Part shown: positions 30,381 to 38,883 of the stretch, in pieces
How the letters are laid out: the number at the start of each line of letters is the position of its first letter
Position numbering within the stretch: position 1 is the stretch's first letter
Source: Geotalea sp. SG265
Lineage (GTDB): Bacteria > Desulfobacterota > Desulfuromonadia > Geobacterales > Geobacteraceae
Direction: 5' to 3'
DNA: 64,000 nt
Assembly: GCF_022808985.1 (NCBI RefSeq)
Contig: NZ_JAKZFT010000001.1
Coordinates: forward strand, 372,001 to 436,000
The notes under the pieces: model-generated
Told to the model about the DNA's origin: nothing
What the model saw: the letters and a program-made list of their open reading frames with translations, nothing else
The model's database searches: none
Program-made: the position numbers and the translations under genes

Positions 30381-31070
30381 TTACAGGTTGCTGAATCGTT
30401 CCCTGACCTCTGCAGCCATCCCACAGGTCATTTTCCCTTCGGGACAGGGGCCGGCAAGGCAACCGGGGCCGGCGTCTCTGAAGATAACCGGGGCTACTTC
30501 CCGGGCCAGTTTGAGCATCTCGACAGCCATGGCCCTGATTTCCCACTGTGCACGCTCACAGCACCGCACGGCGAAGAAGTGCAGCAGTTCACGAGCGTTC
30601 ATGGTCACGACGATCTTGGTCTCGGTGGCATTGGGAAGCAGGTAGCGGGCGTCCTCGGCAGCAATCCCCGCATCCACCATCCTGGCATAGGCTGCATGGA
30701 GCCGGCGCATCTCTTCCTCGAACAGCTCCAGCATCTCCCCATGCTTGGCGACCTCAGGGGGTATCACCACCGCAAATTGCTCCTTGTGTGAGACGTAGCG
30801 CTGGGACTGCTGGGAATAGGATGCAACACGATGGCGCACTAACTGGTGAGAGGTGACCCGAGAAATGCCCTCGATGCCGAAGGTGAAGGAGGCATGCTCC
30901 AGGACCGACTGATGGCCCAGGGACATGATCTTGTCGAGGAAAGAGGTAATATCGCTGTTGGTAAGTTTCTGTTTCAGCTCGCCGATGCCCACCTTGGAAT
31001 AGCAGAGCCGTGCAGCAAGGGCTACGGTGAGTTCCGGATCGGGGGTGTGTTGGAGAAGAGCGACCTTCAT
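30381..31070 (-). CDS. thyX: Flavin-dependent thymidylate synthase
   Basis: A 229-residue FAD enzyme making dTMP from dUMP with methylenetetrahydrofolate and NADPH. The ThyX motif RHRxxSxxxxSxR is seen as RHRVASYSQQSQR. Upstream HQSVLEHASFTF and downstream LLPNATETKIVVTMNARELLHFF also match. The C-terminus has several cysteines (GCLAGPCPEGKMTCG), unusual for the family core. AAGGAT precedes the ATG at 31070. A terminator sits between rpmE and this gene, so expression may rely on read-through or a local promoter. Confidence 0.95.
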   Translation of the reverse strand: MKVALLQHTPDPELTVALAARLCYSKVGIGELKQKLTNSDITSFLDKIMSLGHQSVLEHASFTFGIEGISRVTSHQLVRHRVASYSQQSQRYVSHKEQFAVVIPPEVAKHGEMLELFEEEMRRLHAAYARMVDAGIAAEDARYLLPNATETKIVVTMNARELLHFFAVRCCERAQWEIRAMAVEMLKLAREVAPVIFRDAGPGCLAGPCPEGKMTCGMAAEVRERFSNL

Positions 31071-31104
31071 TGATATCCTTGAATTGGGCTTTTGCAGACC
31101 TGCC

Positions 31105-31147
31105 TAAAAAACAGATAAGGGGATTTCGCCATGGACAAAATCCCCTC
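31105..31147 (-). terminator. Rho-independent terminator downstream of rpmE
   Basis: On the minus strand, AGGGGATTT (31146-31138) pairs with AAATCCCCT (31126-31118), followed by TATCTGTTTTTT. Confidence 0.85.
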
Positions 31148-31172
31148 ATTACTCCTCAAGGCCGGGGCCCTG

Positions 31173-31370
31173 TTACATGCCGTATCTTTTCTTGAACCGC
31201 TCGACGCGACCGGCGGTATCAACCAGCTTCTGCTTGCCGGTGAAAAACGGGTGGCAGGCAGAGCAGATTTCCGTCGAAATTTCCGGCTTGGTGGAACGAG
31301 TCTGAAAGGTATTGCCGCACAGGCATTTTACCGTAACCTCGTTGTACTTGGGATGAATTCCTTCTTTCAT
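31173..31370 (-). CDS. rpmE: 50S ribosomal protein L31
   Basis: A 65-residue ribosomal protein. [20 protein letters not shown] and [15 protein letters not shown] carry the Cys ligands of the zinc-binding (C+) form, so it can act as a zinc store; no C- paralogue is in the window. A strong AAGGAGG ribosome site precedes the ATG. It lies between rho and thyX. Confidence 0.97.
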   Translation of the reverse strand: MKEGIHPKYNEVTVKCLCGNTFQTRSTKPEISTEICSACHPFFTGKQKLVDTAGRVERFKKRYGM

Positions 31371-31476
31371 AGCTTCCTCCTTAGCAGGGACACTTCCCTG
31401 ATGCGCTTATTGACAATCAGTGGTGACTCGAAAGTACTAAAACTAGCATCATTACCCTAATTTTTCAAGCTCTTTT

Positions 31477-32724
31477 TCACTTGTTCATGGAGTCGAGAAA
31501 GGCTTGATTGCTCTTGGTTCCATCCAGTTTGGACAGGAGAAATTCCATGCTGTCCACCACATTCATGGGGTGCAGCACCTTGCGCAGGATCCAGATCCGA
31601 TTGAGAGAATTCTTCTCGATGAGCAGCTCTTCCTTGCGAGTGCCGGACTTGTTGATGTCTATGGCCGGGAAGGTCCGTTTTTCCACGAGCTTACGATCAA
31701 GGTGGAGTTCCATGTTGCCGGTGCCCTTGAATTCTTCGAAGATGACCTCGTCCATCTTGCTGCCCGTATCCACCAGGGCAGTGGCGATGATGGTCAGAGA
31801 GCCCCCTTCCTCAATATTGCGGGCGGCGCCGAAGAAGCGTTTCGGTTTGTGCAGGGCGTTGGAATCCACACCACCGGAAAGGATCTTGCCGGATGGGGGA
31901 ATGACGGTGTTATAGGCACGGGCCAGACGGGTGATGGAGTCGAGGAGAATAACCACATCCCGCTTGTGCTCCACTAGCCGCTTGGCCTTCTCGATGACCA
32001 TCTCGGCCACTTGGATATGCCGCGATGCCGGCTCGTCGAAGGTGGAGGAAACTACCTCGCCGTTCACCGAGCGCTGCATGTCGGTAACTTCCTCCGGCCG
32101 CTCGTCGATGAGGAGAACGATAAGAAATACTTCCGGATGATTTTCGGCAATGGAGTTGGCGATATTCTGAATGAGCATGGTCTTGCCGGTCCGTGGAGGG
32201 GCGACGATCAGGCCGCGCTGCCCCTTGCCGATGGGGGCGATCAGCTCCATGACCCGCATGGACATGTTTTCCGGGGTTGTTTCCAGCTTCAGTTTTTCTT
32301 CGGGATAGAGTGGGGTGAGGTTGTCGAAGAGGATTTTGTCACGGGCAACGTCGGGTGATTCATGGTTGACCGACTCCACCTTGAGAAGTGCGAAGTATCG
32401 TTCACCTTCTTTAGGGGGTCTGATCTGTCCGGAAACCGTATCGCCAGTGTGAAGGTTAAAGCGGCGGATCTGACTCGGGCTCACATAAATATCATCCGGC
32501 CCCGGCAGATAGTTGTAATCGGGCGCCCGGAGAAAACCGAAACCGTCCGGCAAGGTCTCAAGCACCCCCTCGCCGAAGATCATGCCGTTTTTTTCGGTCT
32601 GGGCATTGAGGATGGCAAAGATCAGATCCTGCTTGCGCAGGCTGGAGGCACCCTCGATGTTCAAACCTTTGGCAATTGCCGCCAGTTCATTGATCTTTTT
32701 GCCTTTTAGTTCTTGTAAGTTCAT
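31477..32724 (-). CDS. rho: Transcription termination factor Rho
   Basis: A 415-residue hexameric RNA-dependent ATPase. The N-terminal helical domain and the cold-shock-like RNA-binding domain ([29 protein letters not shown]) are followed by Walker A (PPRTGKT), Walker B ([15 protein letters not shown]) and the Q- and R-loops. The ATG at 32724 is chosen because AGGAG lies 4-5 bases upstream and the family begins MNLQELK. The leader is about 200 bases, room for autoregulation by Rho. Confidence 0.97.
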   Translation of the reverse strand: MNLQELKGKKINELAAIAKGLNIEGASSLRKQDLIFAILNAQTEKNGMIFGEGVLETLPDGFGFLRAPDYNYLPGPDDIYVSPSQIRRFNLHTGDTVSGQIRPPKEGERYFALLKVESVNHESPDVARDKILFDNLTPLYPEEKLKLETTPENMSMRVMELIAPIGKGQRGLIVAPPRTGKTMLIQNIANSIAENHPEVFLIVLLIDERPEEVTDMQRSVNGEVVSSTFDEPASRHIQVAEMVIEKAKRLVEHKRDVVILLDSITRLARAYNTVIPPSGKILSGGVDSNALHKPKRFFGAARNIEEGGSLTIIATALVDTGSKMDEVIFEEFKGTGNMELHLDRKLVEKRTFPAIDINKSGTRKEELLIEKNSLNRIWILRKVLHPMNVVDSMEFLLSKLDGTKSNQAFLDSMNK

Positions 32725-32926
32725 AGGTCTCCTGCAGTGACGCAAGTATGCCTTCGTGGCAAAACTCGGGTAAGCTTTATTTTTCCATGTGATTGCACAT
32801 AGGGAGAAGGAGGAATGCTGTTTTTCGTCGGAGTTTGTAAAATATCAGTTGGGTTCTACGCTTGGGGTGTCGGCTTTTTCTCGGTATGAGTGCTGAGGCA
32901 ATATGAAAACTGGGGCAATTGAGGAC
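32725..32926 (-). other. Long rho leader; with 32927-33116 the largest gene-free stretch of this part
   Basis: From the predicted rho transcription start (about 32927) to its ATG there are about 200 bases with no convincing open frame or terminator. Rho genes in other bacteria are often controlled through such leaders. The remaining bases up to 33116 hold the two divergent promoters and the 5' region of the HyfB-like gene. Confidence 0.45.
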
Positions 32927-32933
32927 TAACAAT

Positions 32934-32963
32934 TTTATAAACCGCAAATATTGCCTTTGTCAA
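32934..32963 (-). promoter_or_regulatory. Sigma-70 promoter of the rho transcript
   Basis: On the minus strand, TTGACA (32963-32958) and TATAAA (32939-32934) have an 18-base spacer; an overlapping TTATAA gives 17. Confidence 0.75.
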
Positions 32964-32979
32964 TACAATTTATTGACAA
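32957..32979. promoter_or_regulatory. Perfect inverted repeat made of the two divergent -35 boxes
   Basis: TTGTCAATA (32957-32965) and TATTGACAA (32971-32979) are exact reverse complements separated by CAATT. Each arm contains the -35 element of one of the divergent promoters, so polymerase or a repressor binding here would affect both. Confidence 0.6.
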
Positions 32980-33001
32980 TTCCACCGACACACATTATTA
33001 A
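32973..33001 (+). promoter_or_regulatory. Sigma-70 promoter of the HyfB-like gene
   Basis: TTGACA at 32973-32978 and TATTAA at 32996-33001 are 17 bases apart. Transcription would begin about 110 bases before the gene. Confidence 0.65.
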
Positions 33002-33116
33002 TAGAATCTCATACTAGTAAAAAAATTCAAGCTCTTTTTGGTTCATTTCTCAACTTTTATTGACGCATGTCCGCTTGGGCCATATAATTTCCTATACCTT
33101 CTGCTTCGAAGGAGAA

Positions 33117-35129
33117 ATGCCCGTGGTTCAACCATCCATCACCGACCCGGCAGTGCTGATAGCACTGAGTGCCTGCCTCGCCGCAACATCAGGCCTTCTT
33201 CCCTTGTTCTTCAGAAGGCGGCAATCGTCCGTTCAAGCTGCAGCGCCCCTTTTCGTCGTCATTGCCGCACTTATTGGGCTAACAGGGGTCGGCATCTTCT
33301 TTGCGACCGGGAAAACCACAACATTCAGCATCTTCGAAACACTGCCGTTCGGACCGTGCGATCTGGGGCTGGATTACCTTTCGGCCTGGTTTCTCCTGCC
33401 GGTCCTTGTCGTCTCCTCCTGTTGCAGCATTTATGCCACCCGCTATTGGGCAGCCGAGGTCAATCCCAAAACCTGGCGCCGGCTGACCTTTTTTTTCGGC
33501 CTGCTGACCGCATCGCTCCTGATCCTCATTATTGCAAGAAACGGCATTCTTTTCCTCATAGCTTGGGAAGTAATGGCACTGTCAGCCTTTTTTGTCCTGA
33601 CCACCGAAGACCACAAACCTGATGTTCAGGATGCCGGATTGCTTTACCTGGTTGCTACCCATACAGGCACTCTGGCGTTATTCGCCCTCTTCAGCCTGCT
33701 CGGCGTCGCCGCTTCCTCCTACCAATTTTCGGCCATGAGCGGCATTGCCCCGCCTGCAGCGGTTGCCGCCGCCATTTTTTGCACCGCCCTCTTTGGCTTC
33801 GGCATAAAAGCAGGACTGATGCCGTTGCACGTCTGGCTTCCGTCCGCCCATGCCGCTGCCCCCAGCCACATCTCCGCCATCATGTCCGGCGTCATGATCA
33901 AGACCGGCGTCTACGGCCTGCTCCGGATTCTCTCCTTTTTCCCCCATCCACCCCTGTGGTGGGGGGTGACGCTGCTGCTTGCCGGGATCGCTTCGGCCAT
34001 TCTGGGGGTTGTTTTCGCCTTGGGGCAGCATGATCTGAAACGCCTGCTCGCCTATCACAGCATCGAAAATATCGGCATCATCTTCATCGGCATCGGGCTG
34101 GCTGCAATCGGCCAGACATCGGGCCAAAACCTGCTCACCATGCTCGGCATGGCAGGAGCACTCCTCCATACCGTAAACCACGCACTCTTCAAATCCCTGC
34201 TCTTTTTAGGAGCCGGTTCGGTCATCCACGCCAGCCACACCCGGGAAATAGACCTGATGGGTGGACTGGCCAAACCAATGCCTTGGACCTCCGCCCTGTT
34301 CCTGCTGGGAGCGGTGGCCATTTGCGGCCTGCCCCCCTTGAACGGCTTCGTCAGCGAATATCTGATTTATCTGGGCATTTTCAATGGAGTCAGCGGAGAA
34401 AACGGCCCTGCCGTCCCGGTCATGGCGCTGGCCGCTCCGGCCCTTGCCATGGTAGGAGCATTGGCAGTAGCCTGTTTCGTCAAGGCATGCGGCATTACTT
34501 TTCTGGGCACCCACCGCAGCGAGGAAGCGCACAAGGTCCATGAAGCGGGATGGCCGATGCGGCTGCCGATGGTCGCTCTGGCGTCACTCTGTGTCTTCAT
34601 CGGCATCTTTCCACAATGGGCGGCGAAACTCCTGCAACCTGCCGTCTCGGCCTGGGCACAGACACCGGCCAGTAGCGACAATCCATTGCTGCAGACCGCA
34701 GCGCCACTGGGATGGATAACGATCCTCGCCATGGTTCTGCTGATGGCGGCAGTGATTCTGCTCCTTACCCTCGCACGCACATACCGTAAAAATACAAGGG
34801 CACGCTCGGTCACCTGGGGCTGCGGATATCTGCGGCCCACGCCGCGCATACAATACACTTCTTCGTCATTCGCCGAAATGATCGTCAAACTCTTCGCCGG
34901 GGTGCTTCACCCTCACCTGCACCGGCCTGAAATTGCCGGCACCATCCCCGCGAAGACCCGCTTCAGCAGCCACGTGCCGGAGGCAGTGCTCGAACTGGCG
35001 ATCATTCCATTATGTGCCGCCGTGGATCAAAGGTTCAACCGGATGAGAAAGCTCCAGCACGGCCAGCTACCTCTCTACATTCTCTATATCTTTGTCACCC
35101 TGTGCCTGCTCCTTACCTGGGCCGTCTGA
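33117..35129 (+). CDS. HyfB/NuoL-like proton-conducting membrane subunit, orphan
   Basis: A 670-residue polytopic membrane protein with about 14-16 helices. It has the antiporter-type core of NuoL/NuoN/MrpA: a Glu in the helix LFLIAWEVMALSAFF, a Lys in GFGIKAGLMPLHVWLPSAHAAAP and a Lys in the NHALFKSLLFLGAGS helix. The C-terminus TWGCGYLRPTPRIQYTSSSFAE is the tail typical of HyfB/HycC, hydrogenase-4 subunit B. No hydrogenase or complex I genes flank it, so it may pair with distant subunits or act as a separate ion pump. The ATG at 33117 is close to GGAG; the GTG at 33123 is spaced better and is an alternative. Its last 63 bases overlap the convergent release-factor-like gene. Confidence 0.85.
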   Translation: MPVVQPSITDPAVLIALSACLAATSGLLPLFFRRRQSSVQAAAPLFVVIAALIGLTGVGIFFATGKTTTFSIFETLPFGPCDLGLDYLSAWFLLPVLVVSSCCSIYATRYWAAEVNPKTWRRLTFFFGLLTASLLILIIARNGILFLIAWEVMALSAFFVLTTEDHKPDVQDAGLLYLVATHTGTLALFALFSLLGVAASSYQFSAMSGIAPPAAVAAAIFCTALFGFGIKAGLMPLHVWLPSAHAAAPSHISAIMSGVMIKTGVYGLLRILSFFPHPPLWWGVTLLLAGIASAILGVVFALGQHDLKRLLAYHSIENIGIIFIGIGLAAIGQTSGQNLLTMLGMAGALLHTVNHALFKSLLFLGAGSVIHASHTREIDLMGGLAKPMPWTSALFLLGAVAICGLPPLNGFVSEYLIYLGIFNGVSGENGPAVPVMALAAPALAMVGALAVACFVKACGITFLGTHRSEEAHKVHEAGWPMRLPMVALASLCVFIGIFPQWAAKLLQPAVSAWAQTPASSDNPLLQTAAPLGWITILAMVLLMAAVILLLTLARTYRKNTRARSVTWGCGYLRPTPRIQYTSSSFAEMIVKLFAGVLHPHLHRPEIAGTIPAKTRFSSHVPEAVLELAIIPLCAAVDQRFNRMRKLQHGQLPLYILYIFVTLCLLLTWAV

Positions 35130-35489
35130 GCCGGCCGGAGCATATTTTCCCTTAGCCCGCTTTTTCCGTCTCGCCTTCTGCTTCCGAGCCTTGTCCCGCT
35201 TCAGCTCCGCCGCCGTACCCTTGCCCACCGCCGACTCCAGTTTTTCCAAAAGCTCCCGCCTGGCAAGAAAGCGATTGATGGACTGGCTTCGCTCGGCCAT
35301 GCACTTGACCTCGATCTCCGTCGGCTTATGCTTGAGATAGACACAGGTGGAGGTCTTGTTCACATGCTGGCCCCCTTTTCCCGACGAACGGATGAAGCGC
35401 TCCTCAAGGTCCTCCTCCCTCACGCCGAGCTGCGCCATCTTCTCCCGCAGCCAGCGGTTCTTTTCTTCGCTTACGGCAAAGGTAGGCAT
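35067..35489 (-). CDS. ArfB/mtRF-R-like peptidyl-tRNA hydrolase (GGQ domain)
   Basis: A 140-residue protein with only the catalytic domain of class I release factors. The GGQ at residues 39-41 (RSSGKGGQHVNKTS) and KHKPTEIEVKC, followed by RSQSINRFLARRELLEKL, are clear. There is no codon-recognition domain, and the tail is very basic (KARKQKARRKKRAKGK). This layout matches rescue factors that free stalled ribosomes, ArfB or mitochondrial mtRF-R/C12orf65; the sequence looks closer to the latter. The ATG at 35489 fits the family length. It follows a DUF606 gene by 16 bases. It overlaps the HyfB-like gene by 63 bases on the opposite strand. Confidence 0.85.
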   Translation of the reverse strand: MPTFAVSEEKNRWLREKMAQLGVREEDLEERFIRSSGKGGQHVNKTSTCVYLKHKPTEIEVKCMAERSQSINRFLARRELLEKLESAVGKGTAAELKRDKARKQKARRKKRAKGKYAPAGSDGPGKEQAQGDKDIENVER

Positions 35490-35505
35490 GGGCGCTCTAT
35501 CCCCT

Positions 35506-35943
35506 TTAGCGGCGAAAGACCAGACTGGTGCCGGCAATGAGCAGAGCGACGCCGACGGCCCGTTTCAGGTCGAACGGTATCTGACGAAAGCCGAAGAAGC
35601 CGAAGGTATCGAGAAAGAGCCCAGTCAGCAGCTGGGCGGTGATCGTGGCGGCCAGGGCGGCAGTGGTCCCGATGCGCGGCACGGCCAGGATAGTCATGGA
35701 AACGAAATATGCCCCCAGAAGTCCACCCGAAAGCTCCCACCATGCCGCCTCCGGCAAGTTTCTAAAGTTGCCGCGCCCGGCGACAAGGGCAACGAAGTAG
35801 AGTGCCAGCGTGCCGACGGCAAAGGAGATGCAGGAACTTTCGATAAAGCCGATCTTCTGTGCCAGACGGCTGTTGATAGAGGGTTGCAGTGCCACGGCCA
35901 ATCCGCCGCAAAACATGAGAAAAAAGAGAATAATGTTATTCAT
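35506..35943 (-). CDS. DUF606/YdcZ-type small multi-helix membrane protein
   Basis: A 145-residue inner-membrane protein with five hydrophobic helices, of the DMT-superfamily DUF606 (YdcZ) type. Typical elements are an N-terminal FCGGLAVALQPSINSRLA and the later GGLLGAYFVSMTILAVPRIG. Members are presumed transporters of unknown substrate. The ATG at 35943 gives normal family length; longer frames upstream begin in non-coding sequence. Probably co-transcribed with the release-factor-like gene. Confidence 0.85.
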   Translation of the reverse strand: MNNIILFFLMFCGGLAVALQPSINSRLAQKIGFIESSCISFAVGTLALYFVALVAGRGNFRNLPEAAWWELSGGLLGAYFVSMTILAVPRIGTTAALAATITAQLLTGLFLDTFGFFGFRQIPFDLKRAVGVALLIAGTSLVFRR

Positions 35944-36043
35944 GGGGCACAAAATCCTTTCTGCTCCGCTCCTTGAGAAAAAGACAACACCTCCGCCAAG
36001 TAAGGATACCCCCTGTCGTCCCCCGACTTCGAGCATTTGAGAT

Positions 36044-36080
36044 GCAAAAGCCGTTTCCTGTAAAGGGAAACGGCTTTTGC
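36044..36080. terminator. Strong bidirectional hairpin
   Basis: A perfect 15-base stem, GCAAAAGCCGTTTCC (36044-36058) with its exact complement (36066-36080), with A/T tracts inside the base of the stem. It ends the leftward gene at 36091 and could stop transcription from either side. Confidence 0.85.
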
Positions 36081-36090
36081 CAACTGATTT

Positions 36091-36789
36091 TTATGCTTTC
36101 TTCCTTTTCATAACCAGTAGAACCAGGAGCAGAACGATCAGCAATCCTCCCCCTCCGGCCTGAACGACCAGCGGGTTTTTGTAAAAAGGTTCCGGTGGCG
36201 GGGGTGGAGGCGGAACATATTTTACGGCAGGACGCGGTGCAGGCTTAGGGAGCTGGGATGCAGCGACATTCCCCTTTGCCGAAGACGGGGCAGCCTGTTT
36301 AGCTGCGGCGGCCGGTGCCGGTGGAGGAGTTGCCGGCGCAGGTGCGCCTCCCTTCACCGCATTCTTTTCAGCGGCAGCATTGGGGGCCGGTGCACCCTTG
36401 GCCGGAGGTGTTATGCCGGTCTTTGCGACGGCAGCCGGTTTGGCAGGTGCAGCAATTTTTGCCGATGAAACTGGCTTCTGGACCGGTGTGAAGGTTGTGT
36501 GTGCAATTTTTCGTTTCGGGGCCTGGCGCAGGTGCTTTTTCTTCCCCTTCGCCACAACCCCCTTTTTTGCAAAGGTTTTCTTCAGGTCAACCTCAGCAGG
36601 GGAGAAATCGAGAAGCACGTCCCGGTTGACCCTCACCATGACCTTGCCCCCCGAGCGCCACACCTTCTGGCATTCAATGACGGCACCATCGTTCAGATAG
36701 ACCTTCCCGGCACGAGCTGCCGATGCCGGTCCTGCGGTTATTGCTGTGAAACAGAGCACGACAAGAAAAAACGACAGATACGTTCTCAT
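36091..36789 (-). CDS. Signal-anchored Ala/Pro-rich envelope protein
   Basis: A 232-residue protein of unknown function. It has a signal sequence (FFLVVLCFTAITAGPASAA), then a compact 60-residue domain (KVYLNDGAVIECQKVWRSGGKVMVRV and more), then about 120 residues rich in Ala, Pro and Lys, then a C-terminal membrane helix (GGGGLLIVLLLVLLVMKRKK). The small domain resembles the short beta folds seen in periplasmic proteins such as those starting with a DUF-type sheet. The low-complexity linker could span the cell wall. A GGAGGAGC ribosome site precedes the ATG. Terminator hairpins isolate it on both sides. Confidence 0.75.
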   Translation of the reverse strand: MRTYLSFFLVVLCFTAITAGPASAARAGKVYLNDGAVIECQKVWRSGGKVMVRVNRDVLLDFSPAEVDLKKTFAKKGVVAKGKKKHLRQAPKRKIAHTTFTPVQKPVSSAKIAAPAKPAAVAKTGITPPAKGAPAPNAAAEKNAVKGGAPAPATPPPAPAAAAKQAAPSSAKGNVAASQLPKPAPRPAVKYVPPPPPPPEPFYKNPLVVQAGGGGLLIVLLLVLLVMKRKKA

Positions 36790-36803
36790 TGCTCCTCCTT
36801 ATC

Positions 36804-36838
36804 ACAAAATTGGGCCATTATGCTAGAAAATGGCCCAA
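36804..36838 (-). terminator. Rho-independent terminator of the DUF3108 gene
   Basis: TTGGGCCATT and AATGGCCCAA (36838-36829 with 36819-36810 on the minus strand) form a perfect 10-base stem followed by a run of T in the leftward direction. Confidence 0.8.
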
Positions 36839-36856
36839 ATGGCAACCTGCCAGGTG

Positions 36857-37615
36857 TTACTTTTTCTCCGGCCAGTAACTTCCGCCGGTAAGGGTAGCGG
36901 TGATGCTGCCTATCTTCACCTTTGAGCGCATCTTCACCGGGATGCGCCGCTCATCGTCGGTGAGCCAAATATGGATATCGCCGGTCTTGCTGAAGATGCC
37001 CTCTGTCTTCAAGATCGGCGTGATGTGGATGGTGGAGAATTTCCCTAGCCCTGTCTTTACCGTCTCCCGGCCGATCACCTTCACTTCCGTATTGTGCAGC
37101 CGCTTGCCGTCGAAAACATCCACGTAGAAAGAGGTCCCCGGCTCCATCTTCTGCATGCGGGCAAAGTAAAAGCAGGAGAGGGAATCGTGGGTGATGGGGG
37201 TGACGGGAAAGGAGACCCTGGTTTTGCCCAGCAGGTCGTCGACGACTGCCTGCCGCTGGCGGTGGTTGAAGGTAACCAGCTTGTGACGGCGGGTGGGCCC
37301 TTCGTGGACCTTTTCACTGTAGGTGACGGGCAGCCCCAGGGGGAAGTCGCCGCTCCCTTTGCCCATGAGCGACTCGATCCGGTCATCGACCGTGAAGAAT
37401 GCCGAAAGCCATGCTGCCGAACGGGCAGTGGAGACCATCCGCAGGATTTCCCCATCCCGCAGTATCTCCTGGGTGGCGGTGCCCGCCGTGATGCCGCTCC
37501 AGCTGATGTCGTAGACCAGCCGTTCCGGTATGGTAAAGGCAACGGCAACAGAAGTGAACAACGACAGCAGCATGATGCCGCACGAGCAAATAACCGGGTG
37601 CAGTGCTTTCTTCAT
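36857..37615 (-). CDS. DUF3108 exported protein
   Basis: A 252-residue protein with a signal peptide (cysteine-containing hydrophobic stretch ending SVAVAFT). The mature domain begins ERLVYDISWSGITAGTATQEI, typical of DUF3108. Later VDDRIESLMGKG and the closing sheet RRIPVKMRSKVKIGSITATL are consistent. The family is a periplasmic beta-sheet fold in which several members sit near lipid or polysaccharide genes; no activity is assigned. GTGAGG lies just upstream of the ATG. Confidence 0.85.
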   Translation of the reverse strand: MKKALHPVICSCGIMLLSLFTSVAVAFTIPERLVYDISWSGITAGTATQEILRDGEILRMVSTARSAAWLSAFFTVDDRIESLMGKGSGDFPLGLPVTYSEKVHEGPTRRHKLVTFNHRQRQAVVDDLLGKTRVSFPVTPITHDSLSCFYFARMQKMEPGTSFYVDVFDGKRLHNTEVKVIGRETVKTGLGKFSTIHITPILKTEGIFSKTGDIHIWLTDDERRIPVKMRSKVKIGSITATLTGGSYWPEKK

Positions 37616-37755
37616 TGGGGCCTCACCGGAGTTGATAGTGGTGATCGCGTCTACAATGTAGAGGATTCAGCGCCGGCTGGCAAGCCGATTCTATGGAAAA
37701 GGAGGCAGGGGGGAAAGCGGTAGCTGAGGCGCAGGAGCATGGCAGCTCTGGTATC

Positions 37756-37977
37756 TCAACCTATGTCTGGAAAGTCAGGCACCATGAACTCCGGCTCCTG
37801 CCGGGGGAAACCGCGCTCCATCTTCAGCCGATAGCGGTCGTACAATTGGGGGAACATCTCGCGCCGGTAGCGGTAATCCATGTGCATGCTCCTGATTACC
37901 GCATCTCCGATCCGGGCACAGCCGGCGCTGAGAAATGTACCCAATATCATCGAGAGCAGTATCTGCCTGGTGCCCAT
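37756..37977 (-). CDS. Small putative lipoprotein
   Basis: A 73-residue protein. A short N-terminal hydrophobic stretch with a lipobox (LSMILGTFLSAGCARIG) is followed by an Arg/Tyr-rich mature part (MDYRYRREMFPQLYDRYRLKME). The gene is short and the ribosome site is weak; an in-frame GTG at 38001, touching AGGGAGG, is an alternative start. It is opposite in direction to, and upstream of, the O-methyltransferase gene. No family was recognised. Treat as probable, not certain. Confidence 0.5.
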   Translation of the reverse strand: MGTRQILLSMILGTFLSAGCARIGDAVIRSMHMDYRYRREMFPQLYDRYRLKMERGFPRQEPEFMVPDFPDIG

Positions 37978-38139
37978 GGTTGTCCGTGCCTTTGTCGGCA
38001 CCCTCCCTGGGAGAATGAAAGCGATGATCCAATTTTACTCCCCGCCCCGCCTTTAGCAACGGCTACGGGCGATGCAAATTCCCTTTCCTGTAATAAGAGG
38101 CTGTGGCATAACAAGCGAAAATCACCTACGGAGCACGTC

Positions 38140-38769
38140 ATGTTTCATATTATCGATCCCCGCGTCGTCAATTATATCTCCAGCCTGAGAGCGAAAGAAG
38201 ACCCGGCGCTCATGGCCATGGAAGAGAAGGCTCAGGCCATGAAGTTTCCCATCATCGACCGTCAGGTTGGGCAATTCCTCCACCTGATCACCCTTCTCAA
38301 AAGGCCGAAGCTGGTGGTTGAACTGGGTTCCGGATTCGGCTATTCCGCCCTCTGGATCGCCCGGGCGCTGGAACCAGGGGCGCGGATCGTACTGACCGAT
38401 TATGCGGAGAAAAACATGGATCATGCCCGAGAAATCTTTTCCACAGAAGGCCTTGCCTGCACGGCAGAGTTCCGCACCGGCAACAGCCTTGAACTCGGTC
38501 AGGATTATGACAACATCGACCTCCTCTTCATTGACATGGACAAGTATCTCTACCCCCAGGCCCTGGAGATAATGCTGCCCCGCCTGACAGCAGACGGGCT
38601 CGTCGTCGCCGACAACGCCCTCTGGAGGGGCAGGGTCGTGGAAAATGACGGCAGCAAAGACAGCGAACCGATCAGGCGATTCAACGAGCTCATGTGTGGA
38701 AATAAAGAATATTTCGCCACCGTCGTGCCGGTGGGGGATGGGTTGCTGCTTGCCGCCCGCCTTACCTGA
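38140..38769 (+). CDS. Class I O-methyltransferase (CCoAOMT-like)
   Basis: A 209-residue SAM-dependent methyltransferase. The SAM-binding loop LVVELGSGFGYSALWIA and acidic motif 2 (RIVLTDYAEKN) are present. LLFIDMDKYLYPQALEIM and GLVVADNALWRG match the metal-dependent caffeoyl-CoA O-methyltransferase type (Asp/Asp/Asn metal ligands). The ATG at 38140 has CGGAG 7 bases upstream. Substrate unknown. It stands on the plus strand just before the TPR gene and the glycosylation island, but shared function with them is only a guess. Confidence 0.88.
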   Translation: MFHIIDPRVVNYISSLRAKEDPALMAMEEKAQAMKFPIIDRQVGQFLHLITLLKRPKLVVELGSGFGYSALWIARALEPGARIVLTDYAEKNMDHAREIFSTEGLACTAEFRTGNSLELGQDYDNIDLLFIDMDKYLYPQALEIMLPRLTADGLVVADNALWRGRVVENDGSKDSEPIRRFNELMCGNKEYFATVVPVGDGLLLAARLT

Positions 38770-38883
38770 TCTGCCTGCAGCGTCGGATCAAAAATTTGAC
38801 ACATCTCCCCCAGGTTTTCCTCAAGGAAAAGTTCCCCATGACGATAAGAAAAGAAGATCGTGGTAAGTCGAAGGGGTGGGCCG

